From: Streptomyces sp. APSN-46.1
GTDB taxonomy: Bacteria; Actinomycetota; Actinomycetes; Streptomycetales; Streptomycetaceae
Direction: 5' to 3'
Assembly (NCBI RefSeq): GCF_022815725.1
Contig: NZ_JALGRF010000007.1
Span: forward strand, 186,001-250,000
DNA length: 64,000 bases
Shown: positions 43,037-49,282 of the stretch, piece by piece
Numbering within the stretch: position 1 is the stretch's first letter
Layout: the number at the start of each line of letters is the position of its first letter
The notes under the pieces: model-generated
The model's input: only the letters and a program-made list of their open reading frames with translations
What the model was told of the DNA's origin: nothing
Database searches by the model: none
Translations under genes and position numbers: made by a program

Positions 43037-43118
43037 CCGCCGCCTCCTGCTCCGCTCGATTCCCCCGACACTCCTTCTGTCTCCCCCTCTCCACCATAGA
43101 GCAAATCGAATATCCGTG

Positions 43119-43134
43119 CGAAACAAATGTTCGA
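43119..43134. promoter_or_regulatory. LexA (SOS) box candidate upstream of dnaE2
   Basis: On the dnaE2 strand the bases read TCGAACATTTGTTTCG. The actinobacterial SOS box is TCGAAC-N4-GTTCGA; here the left half is perfect and the right half keeps GTT followed by TCG with a one-base shift. It lies 83-98 bases upstream of the start codon. dnaE2 genes in related bacteria are damage-induced. Confidence 0.5.
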
Positions 43135-43213
43135 CTACCGGTGCGCGCCCGGCCGTCATCCATTCGGCCCTTCCCTGCTGCGTCCCGCCCCCGGTACGCC
43201 GAGCGTGTGAGAC

Positions 43214-44311
43214 ATGACCCAGCCCACCAACGCCGCGCCCGCCGGATTCCTCGCCGAGGTCAAGGACGCCGTGACCACCCGGGCAGCCCTGCTGGTCCTG
43301 GGCGTACTGGCACTCCAGCTCGCCTTCATCACCTCGTACATCGGGGCCTTCCACCACCCGAAGCCGAGCGAGATCCCGCTCGCCGTCACCTCACCGGCCG
43401 AGCCGGTCACCGCGCGCTCCGTGAAACAGCTCGGCGCCCTCCCCGGCGAGCCGCTCGCCCCCCGCGCGGTCACGGACGAGGCGGCGGCGCTCGCGCGGAT
43501 CAGGAACCGGGACGTGGACGGCGCGCTGATCATCGACCCGGCCGGAAGGACCGACCGGCTGCTGGTCGCGAGCGGCGGCGGGGCCTCGCTCTCGCAGGCC
43601 CTCGAAGCGGTCGTCACCCGGGCCGAGGCCGCCCAGGGCCGCACCCTCCGGGTCACCGACGTGGCCCCGACGGCCGCACGCGACGCACGCGCGCTGAGCT
43701 CCTTCTACCTGGTCGTCGGCTGGTGCGTGGGCGGCTACCTGTGCGCCGCGATCCTCGCGATCAGCGCCGGCGCCCGGCCCGCGAACTCCGCCCGCGCCGT
43801 CATCCGGCTCGGTGCGCTGCTCGCGTACGCGATCGTCGCCGGACTGCTCGGCACGGTGATCGCGGGACCGGTCCTCGGCGCGCTGCCCGGCGGCATCACG
43901 GCCCTGTGGGGGCTCGGCACCCTGGTCGTCTTCGCGGTCGGCGCGATCACCCTGGCCTTCCAGGGTCTGGCGGGCGTGGTCGGCATCGGCCTGGCGATCC
44001 TGCTGGTGGTCGTCCTCGGCAACCCGAGCGCGGGCGGCGCCTACCCGTACCCGCTGCTGCCGCCGTTCTGGAGGGCCATCGGGCCGGCCCTGCCGCCGGG
44101 CGCCGGGACGTACGCCGCGCGCTCGATCGCGTACTTCAAGGGCAACGACGCGGCCGGGGCCATGCTCGTCCTGGCCGCCTGGGCGGTCCTCGGCGCGGCC
44201 GTCACCGTGGCCTGCGCCGCCGTCCACCGGGGCAAGGCCGGGCCGCCGGTGGGCAGCGGGCTCCCCGACGCGGACGCGGTGGCCGCCGGGGGCACCGCGA
44301 ACGACCGGTGA
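43214..44311 (+). CDS. ABC-2-like / YhgE-type membrane protein
   Basis: A 365-residue protein. One membrane helix near residues 22-42 is followed by an extracytoplasmic region (LAVTSPAEPVTARSVKQLGALPGEPLAPRAVTDEAAALARIRNRDVDGALII) and then five further helices from about residue 160. This topology matches the DUF3533/YhgE-Pip and ABC-2 permease group. The C-terminal loop has GGAYPYPLLPPFWRAIGPALPPGAGTYAARSIAYFKG, typical of that group. No ATPase is nearby. The ATG at 43214 lies 177 bases from the divergent dnaE2 start. Transport substrate is unknown. Confidence 0.78.
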   Translation: MTQPTNAAPAGFLAEVKDAVTTRAALLVLGVLALQLAFITSYIGAFHHPKPSEIPLAVTSPAEPVTARSVKQLGALPGEPLAPRAVTDEAAALARIRNRDVDGALIIDPAGRTDRLLVASGGGASLSQALEAVVTRAEAAQGRTLRVTDVAPTAARDARALSSFYLVVGWCVGGYLCAAILAISAGARPANSARAVIRLGALLAYAIVAGLLGTVIAGPVLGALPGGITALWGLGTLVVFAVGAITLAFQGLAGVVGIGLAILLVVVLGNPSAGGAYPYPLLPPFWRAIGPALPPGAGTYAARSIAYFKGNDAAGAMLVLAAWAVLGAAVTVACAAVHRGKAGPPVGSGLPDADAVAAGGTANDR

Positions 44312-44336
44312 GACAGAGCCCGCTGCCGCGCCCCCC

Positions 44337-45599
44337 TTACCGCAGCGGCGCGAGGAGCCGGCCGGCGTTGCGCAGGGCGTGCAGGCCGACCGCCTTGCCG
44401 AGCGTGACACCCGCCTCGTCGGCGGACCGGGTGTGGATCCCGGAGAAGACGCGCGCGTCGACGTTCTCTCGGGTCAGCTGCTCCCAGCCGGTGTACGTCC
44501 GCTCGACCCCGGGCGCCGTCGGGCTCGTGAGGGTGAACGGCGCCGTACGGGACCCGGCGAGCGCGTCCAGGACCACCTCGGCCGCCCCGGCGTACGTGGT
44601 GTGGCCGCTGGGGTAGTCCGGGTGGGACGGGGTGGTGTGCAGCGGGGACCAGGCCGGGTCGGTGCCGATCGAGCCGGTCCGGATCGCCGTCACCGGGCGC
44701 CAGCGCGTGTACGCGTACTTGCTGTCGGAGGTCGCGATCTGCGTGTCGACCAGCGCGGCGTGGAACAGCGCGACCAGTCCCGCCCGCTCGGCGGCCGAGC
44801 CGGGCGAGCGGGTCACGGCCACGCGCAGCGGCTCGGTGTAGAGGGGGAGCGAGGCGCCGTACCAGAAGGCGGCGGTCTCGGTCTGCCGTGCGGTGCGGAC
44901 CGCGCTGTCGGCCTGCCCGTACGCCCGGACCTCGGCCAGGTCGGCCCGGTACCGGCGCGAGTCGAGCGCGGGCGGCGGGCCGAGACGGTACTGGGCCGGG
45001 GAGTCGAGCAGGAACGGCTCGGCCACGCGGTTGCCGTACTGCGCGGCGGGGGCGTAGCCGTCGGGCGTCGGCTGCCACACGCCGGGCGCGGCGGGCGCCG
45101 GGGTGAAGGGGGCGTTCACGGACGCCGGGTCGAGGCCGTCGCCCTGGCGGGCGGCGAGCGCGAGGCGCGCCTGCCGGGCACCGGCGGCGACGCCCCCGTC
45201 CTCGGCGCGGCCGTCGGGGATCCGGCCGAGGGTGGTGGCGAGCGCGGCGTCGAGCTCGGGGGCACGGGCGGGCGCGAGGGCCACGAGGGAGTCGTGGACG
45301 GCGGAGGCGACCGCCGCGTCCTGGAAGGCGGCCCGGTCGCGGCCGCCGGGCGCCTCCCGGGTGGCGCGCGCGGCGGCGAGCCAACTGATGGCCCAGGTAC
45401 GACTGTTGGTGACCTGGGTGGGCGCGCCGGCGGCGGCGACGGTCTGGGCGGTGGTGTCGTACCAGTCGCGTACGACGGCTCCCCGGTCGGCGCCCGGGTA
45501 CGGCGGCGCGGCAGTGGCCAGGGCGGACGGAACGGTGATCGAGGCGGACAGGGCCAGGGTGGACCCGAGGGTGATCAGGGCGGAGCGGTACGGCTTCAC
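44337..45599 (-). CDS. Secreted vanadium haloperoxidase-like (PAP2 superfamily) protein
   Basis: A 420-residue exported protein with a signal peptide ending near ATAAPP. The helical bundle resembles vanadium-dependent haloperoxidases: Lys/Arg of the first motif in SKYAYTRWRPVTAIR, the core PSHPDYPSGHTTYAGAA and a last SGIHTRSADEAGVTLGKAVG with Arg/His residues for phosphate or vanadate. The same site is found in secreted acid phosphatases, so halide use is not proven. It stands alone; 315 bases separate it from the divergent hydrolase gene, where I see only a weak 24-codon frame at 45655-45729. Confidence 0.88.
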   Translation of the reverse strand: MKPYRSALITLGSTLALSASITVPSALATAAPPYPGADRGAVVRDWYDTTAQTVAAAGAPTQVTNSRTWAISWLAAARATREAPGGRDRAAFQDAAVASAVHDSLVALAPARAPELDAALATTLGRIPDGRAEDGGVAAGARQARLALAARQGDGLDPASVNAPFTPAPAAPGVWQPTPDGYAPAAQYGNRVAEPFLLDSPAQYRLGPPPALDSRRYRADLAEVRAYGQADSAVRTARQTETAAFWYGASLPLYTEPLRVAVTRSPGSAAERAGLVALFHAALVDTQIATSDSKYAYTRWRPVTAIRTGSIGTDPAWSPLHTTPSHPDYPSGHTTYAGAAEVVLDALAGSRTAPFTLTSPTAPGVERTYTGWEQLTRENVDARVFSGIHTRSADEAGVTLGKAVGLHALRNAGRLLAPLR

Positions 45600-45914
45600 G
45601 GACTCTCCAGGAAGAAGGGCGACCGGGCGGGAGGGAAGCGGGAGGGAAGAGGAGTCACCGGCGGAGCGCGCCGGAGACTCGTCTGAAGTCGACCGCGCGC
45701 CGCTTGGTCAGAACGGACAGGCTCGCCATGCGCCCGAAGCTAGCCATGATCGACCCCGCCCCGCAACGCCCGTTCTCGGCCAGGCAGTTCGGAAACAGAC
45801 CTGTCGCATGTGAAAGCCTTCACGACAAGTGCGCCAAGAGTGCGCCCTACCGCGCTCCTCCCCCAGCGCGCACAATCACCGGGACGACTCGCGTCTACGG
45901 CGGGAGGGAAACGC

Positions 45915-46817
45915 GTGCGCAATCAGGTGCGCGCCGCGGACGGACGCGCTCTGATGGTGGAGCGCTGGGGTGATCCGGACGGCAGACCGGTCTTTCTGCT
46001 CCACGGCACGCCCGGCAGCCGGCTCGGACCCGCCCCCCGGGGCATGGTCCTCTACCAGCGCCGGATGCAGCTCATCGCCTACGACCGGCCCGGCTACGGC
46101 GGCTCGGACCGCCATCCGGGCCGTACCGTCGCCGACGTGGCCCAGGACGTGGCCTCCGTCGCCGACGCCCTCGGCCTGGACACCTTCGCCGTGGCGGGCC
46201 GCTCCGGCGGCGCCCCCGGCGCCCTGGCCTGTGCCGCCCTGCTCCCCGAGCGGGTCACCCGGACCGCGGCCCTGGTCCCCCTCGCCCCCCGGGACGCGGA
46301 GGACCTCGACTGGTTCGCCGGGATGGCCGCCTCGAACGTACGGGAGTACAGCACGGCCTCCACCGACCCCGAGGAGCTGGCGGCCCGGCTGATCCCGCGC
46401 GCCGACGGCATCCGCAAGGACCCCGGCCGGCTGCTCGACGAGCTGCGCCGGGAGCTGACCGCGAACGACCGCATGATCGTCTCGGACGCGGGCCTGCGGT
46501 CGATGCTGCTGCGGAACTACCGCGAGGGGCTGCGCACCTCGGCCTGGGGCTGGATCGACGACGCGCTCGCCTTCAGCAGACCCTGGGGCTTCGACCCGGC
46601 CGACATCCGCAGCCCGGTCCTCATCTGGCACGGGGAGCTGGACGTGTTCTCCCCCGTGGGCCATTCCCGCTGGCTGGCCCGCCGGATCCCGGGGGCCACC
46701 ACCACCATCGACCCGACCGCCGCGCACTTCGCGGCGCTGCGCGCGCTGCCCGACGTACTGACCTGGCTGCTCAAGGCGCTGCCGGCGTCGCCGCTCGGCG
46801 AACAGCAGCCCGTTTGA
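45915..46817 (+). CDS. Alpha/beta hydrolase
   Basis: A 300-residue cytoplasmic hydrolase. The lid-less alpha/beta fold shows the oxyanion loop VFLLHGTPGSRLGPAP, IAYDRPGYGGSDRHPGRTV, the nucleophile elbow FAVAGRSGGAPGALACA (Ser in GRSGG), an acidic residue in VLIWHGELDVFSPV and the catalytic His in PTAAHFAAL. GTG at 45915 is chosen because GGGAGGG lies 6 bases before it; an ATG 105 bases earlier would add a basic non-homologous stretch. Substrate is unknown; haloalkane, epoxide and ester hydrolases share this pattern. Confidence 0.9.
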   Translation: MRNQVRAADGRALMVERWGDPDGRPVFLLHGTPGSRLGPAPRGMVLYQRRMQLIAYDRPGYGGSDRHPGRTVADVAQDVASVADALGLDTFAVAGRSGGAPGALACAALLPERVTRTAALVPLAPRDAEDLDWFAGMAASNVREYSTASTDPEELAARLIPRADGIRKDPGRLLDELRRELTANDRMIVSDAGLRSMLLRNYREGLRTSAWGWIDDALAFSRPWGFDPADIRSPVLIWHGELDVFSPVGHSRWLARRIPGATTTIDPTAAHFAALRALPDVLTWLLKALPASPLGEQQPV

Positions 46818-46823
46818 GGGGTG

Positions 46824-46938
46824 TTACCCGAGCGGGTGGTCGGGGTCGTAGTTGGTCAGGACACAGCCCTCGATCTTCGACCGCTCCAGCCGGTACCCGC
46901 TCGGGGCGGAGAAGCCGGGCATGCAGTTCAGCGTGATC
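46824..46938 (-). pseudogene. C-terminal part of a small gene cut by the IS605-type element
   Basis: Read leftward the bases encode ITLNCMPGFSAPSG, then YRLERSKIEGCVLTNYDP and DHPLG with a TAA stop. There is no start. Joining this to the right flank of the insertion element restores a continuous frame through QFLYVNLITLNC, so this is the 3' end of a gene split by the element. The gene family is not recognised; two cysteines and the pattern suggest a small secreted protein. Confidence 0.7.
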
Positions 46939-46949
46939 TAGCGAGGAAC

Positions 46950-46969
46950 CCCGGGCCTTCAGGCCCGGG
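46950..46969. other. Left-end hairpin of the IS605-type element
   Basis: CCCGGGCC (46950-46957), loop TTCA, GGCCCGGG (46962-46969), a perfect 8-bp stem 11 bases inside the left border. Subterminal imperfect or perfect hairpins of this kind are the binding sites for Y1 transposase dimers. Confidence 0.85.
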
Positions 46970-47004
46970 AGGAATCGCTTCTCTGGACTGCTCTGACGTG
47001 CAGG

Positions 47005-47433
47005 TCACATCGGATGTTTTTGCTGCTCGATGTACTCCTTGATGATGGACAGCGGCGCTCCGCCGCAAGAAGCTGCGAAGTATGAGGGTGACCAGAAGTG
47101 TGCGCCCCACAGGTACTTGCGGATGTGCTCGGGGTACTCCTGGCGGAGCCTGCGGGCGGAGACGCCCTTGAGAGAGCCGACCAGTTTGGAGATGGAAACT
47201 TTCGGCGGGTAGTGCACCAGCAGGTGAACGTGGTCGCGTTCGCCGTTGAACTCGACCAGCTCGGTTTCGAAGTCGGCGCAGACGGACCGCATGACCTCCT
47301 CGCAGCGCCGAAGGATCTCGTCAGTGAACGGTCCGCGCCGGTACTTGGGTGTGAAGACCAAGTGGGCATGGAGGGTGTAGACGACCGTACGACCCCTGCG
47401 AATATTGGCGTTTGGCTCCCAGCGTGGTGACAT
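47005..47433 (-). CDS. tnpA: IS200/IS605 Y1 transposase TnpA
   Basis: A 142-residue HUH single-strand transposase. The HUH metal-binding pair is His68 and His70 in ERDHVHLLVHYPP and the catalytic tyrosine is Tyr134 in SIIKEYIEQQ near the C-terminus. The chain also has HLVFTPKYRRGPFT and AHFWSPSYFAASCGG, typical of the group. It is intact and full length. It is divergent from tnpB with 26 bases between the starts. It would cut and rejoin single strands at the left and right ends through the hairpins. Confidence 0.94.
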   Translation of the reverse strand: MSPRWEPNANIRRGRTVVYTLHAHLVFTPKYRRGPFTDEILRRCEEVMRSVCADFETELVEFNGERDHVHLLVHYPPKVSISKLVGSLKGVSARRLRQEYPEHIRKYLWGAHFWSPSYFAASCGGAPLSIIKEYIEQQKHPM

Positions 47434-47459
47434 AGATCAATGGTAGTAGGGTATCCCGT

Positions 47460-48701
47460 ATGAAGCTCGTCGTGCAGGTGAAGCTGATGCCGGATGCCGT
47501 ACAGGCACCGGCCATCGGTGCAACCCTGCGCACGGTCAACGAGCGGGCCAACTTGGTGTCCGCCGTGGCGTTCGAGCATGGCGTGCCGCGTGAGTACGAA
47601 CTGCGCAAGCACACCTATGCCGGGCTGAAGGCTTCCGGTCTTGGGGCGCAGGCAGCCCAACACGTGATCAAGAAGACCCGCGACGCCTACACCACGTTGA
47701 AGGCGAACATCCGGGCGGGGAACCTCGGCAGGCCCGGATCGAAACGCAGGGTCAAAGCGGAGTCGAAGCCGATCACCTTCCGGCCGGAGGCGGCACAGCC
47801 GTACGACGACCGGTGTCTGTCCTGGCAGTACGACGTGCGGACCGTCAGTATCTGGACCACGGCGGGGCGGCTCAGGAACGTCCGTTTCGCCTGCTCCGTC
47901 GGCGCACTCAAGATGCTCCGCGAGTACCGCAAGGGCGAGTCGGACCTGATCGAACGCGACGGCGTGTTCTATCTGATCGCGGTGTGTGAGGTCCCCGAGG
48001 CCCAGGTCAACGAGAACCCGTCCGGGTTCATCGGTGTGGACCTCGGCATCGTCAACATCGCCACCACATCCACCGGCTACCGGGCCGCCGGGCGCGGTCT
48101 GAACCGGCACCGCAAGCGGCAGCTCGAACTACGCCGCAAGCTCCAGGCCAAGGGCACCCAGTCCGCCAAACGCCGGCTCAAGCACCGCAGCCGCAAAGAG
48201 GCGCGGCACGCCGCGAACATCAATCACATCATCTCGAAGAAGATCGTCACCACCGCTGAACGCACCGGACGTGGAATCGCCCTGGAAGACCTCACGGGCA
48301 TCCGCGACCGGGTACGGCTCCGCAAGGACCAGCGGGCACAACTGCATTCGTGGAGCTTCCACCAGCTCGGCCGGTTCATCGCCTACAAGGCGCTGCGGGC
48401 CGGGGTGCCGCTGGTGTACGTCGATCCGGCATACACCAGCCAGCAATGCTCCGAGTGCGGCCACATCGACCGGAAGAACCGAGTCGATCAAGCAACGTTC
48501 GCGTGCCGCGCCTGCGGCGTCACCATGCACGCGGACGACAACGCATCCCACAACATCGACCGCAAGGCCGAAGACGTGTGGACCGCGGGGCGTGAGTCAC
48601 GCGTCCCAACCACCCTGCAGGTGGTCTGGACGGAGGAGACAATCCGGCAGCCAGTCGGGCCCTACCTCCAAGCCCGGTCCTTCAGGACCGGATCAAGTTG
48701 A
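47460..48701 (+). CDS. tnpB: TnpB RNA-guided nuclease of the IS605-type element
   Basis: A 413-residue TnpB, the ancestor-type of Cas12. RuvC residues are present: Asp194 in GVDLGIVN, Glu276 in ALEDLTG and Asp359 in HADDNASHNI. A zinc finger lies between with CSECG and CRACG. The N-terminal REC/wedge part (KLMPDAVQAPAIGATLRTVNERAN) is normal. All catalytic residues are kept, so the protein may be active. The gene runs through the right-end hairpin. Its guide RNA should come from the 3' end of the gene and the right end, with the guide set by the flanking bases. Confidence 0.93.
   Translation: MKLVVQVKLMPDAVQAPAIGATLRTVNERANLVSAVAFEHGVPREYELRKHTYAGLKASGLGAQAAQHVIKKTRDAYTTLKANIRAGNLGRPGSKRRVKAESKPITFRPEAAQPYDDRCLSWQYDVRTVSIWTTAGRLRNVRFACSVGALKMLREYRKGESDLIERDGVFYLIAVCEVPEAQVNENPSGFIGVDLGIVNIATTSTGYRAAGRGLNRHRKRQLELRRKLQAKGTQSAKRRLKHRSRKEARHAANINHIISKKIVTTAERTGRGIALEDLTGIRDRVRLRKDQRAQLHSWSFHQLGRFIAYKALRAGVPLVYVDPAYTSQQCSECGHIDRKNRVDQATFACRACGVTMHADDNASHNIDRKAEDVWTAGRESRVPTTLQVVWTEETIRQPVGPYLQARSFRTGSS
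48590..48696 (+). ncRNA. Predicted omega RNA (reRNA) of TnpB at the element right end
   Basis: In IS605-type elements the guide scaffold is transcribed from the 3' part of tnpB through the right-end hairpin, and the guide continues into flanking DNA. Here the scaffold would end at about 48696 after the hairpin at 48675-48692, and the guide would start at 48697. The 5' border is a guess. No folding was run. Confidence 0.45.
48675..48692. other. Right-end hairpin of the IS605-type element
   Basis: CCGGTCC (48675-48681), loop TTCA, GGACCGG (48686-48692), a perfect 7-bp stem with the same loop as the left-end hairpin. It lies within the last codons of tnpB and just inside the right border. Confidence 0.85.
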
Positions 48702-48806
48702 CGTAGAGGAACTGCAGCGGCCGAACCGGACGCTGGGGTTATTGGTCTCCACGGCGATGTTCTCGCCGACGAGGAGCCTGCTCGCGCGTAGGGATGGCGT
48801 GCACAT
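48697..48806 (-). pseudogene. N-terminal part of the gene split by the IS605-type element
   Basis: From ATG 48806 leftward the frame reads MCTPSLRASRLLVGENIAVE, then TNNPSVRFGR and continues into a wrong frame (CSSSTST). Adding one C in the GCCGCTGCAG stretch near 48715-48724 would give RFGRLQFLYVN and join the C-terminal remnant past the element. So the gene carries both a one-base deletion and the insertion. The start is weakly supported; the true N-terminus could lie further right. Bases 48807-49022 hold no other gene that I can support. Confidence 0.5.
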
Positions 48807-49022
48807 GCCAACGACAACGGGGAGCATGATCAAAACCGTGGGGGACGGCCCCGGCTGACACCGGGTCGGCGCGGCCCCGCACCCGGAAAGGGGAATTCGA
48901 TCTTGCCGTCAGGCGAACGGCCGAATACGGGACCCCGGGAAATAGCGGGGGCTTCCCGTAGAACGCTTGACCAGGCGTCATGCCTCAGTTGCCAATGGGG
49001 TGCGGACGAGTAAAGTCCACGC

Positions 49023-49051
49023 TTGACACCAGCACGTCGCTGGTGTCATTC
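49023..49051 (+). promoter_or_regulatory. fxsA promoter with perfect 10-bp inverted repeat
   Basis: A consensus -35 TTGACA at 49023-49028 overlaps the left arm of a perfect palindrome: TGACACCAGC (49024-49033), spacer ACGTC, GCTGGTGTCA (49039-49048). A -10 at 17 bases spacing would be TCATTC (49046-49051), a weak match. The palindrome covers the whole -35 to -10 space, so a bound dimer would control the fxs operon. No upstream gene on this strand needs a terminator except tnpB, 320 bases away. Confidence 0.65.
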
Positions 49052-49089
49052 ACATGCCCATTCCACATGGCTTCCCCGAGGACGGTGTC

Positions 49090-49254
49090 GTGAACACTTC
49101 CGCAACCCCCCCGACCAGCACGGTCAAGGCCCGCCGGGTCCCGCTCGCCCGGATCGACGTCCGCAGCGCTTTCGCCACCGCCACGCTCGGCCGCGTACTG
49201 CCGGCGGAATCCCGCCGCCCGGTCCAGGCGCCGATCTTCAACTCCGCGCTCTGA
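49090..49254 (+). CDS. fxsA: FxSxx-COOH peptide precursor FxsA
   Basis: A 54-residue ribosomal peptide precursor ending F50-N51-S52-A53-L54, which meets the FxSxx-COOH rule that names the family. The leader part (VPLARIDVRSAFATATLGRVLPAE) is likely bound by the radical SAM enzyme. GTG at 49090 with GAGGA upstream is chosen; ATG 49054 would overlap the promoter region. The gene lies 28 bases before fxsB, the expected partner. The conserved C-terminal Phe and Ser are the presumed sites of modification, by cross-link or other change. The mature product is not known to me. Confidence 0.88.
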   Translation: MNTSATPPTSTVKARRVPLARIDVRSAFATATLGRVLPAESRRPVQAPIFNSAL

Positions 49255-49282
49255 CACGGAAGTACGGCTCTAGACTGGTGGA

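Larger units (their letters stand above)
46939..48696. mobile_element. IS200/IS605-family element with tnpA and tnpB
   Basis: A 1.76-kb element of the single-strand transposing kind: a Y1 transposase gene and a tnpB gene, divergent, with subterminal hairpins at both ends that share a TTCA loop. There are no inverted terminal repeats. Comparing flanks, the interrupted frame is continuous when the bases between left GATC (46935-46938) and right GATC (48693-48696) are removed, so the borders are likely within a few bases of those given. Confidence 0.82.

Noticed and set aside
45655..45729. 24-codon leftward frame (MASLSVLTKRR start) before the haloperoxidase gene, as a leader peptide
   Set aside because: No good ribosome site, no attenuator-like hairpins and no amino-acid run that would explain attenuation.
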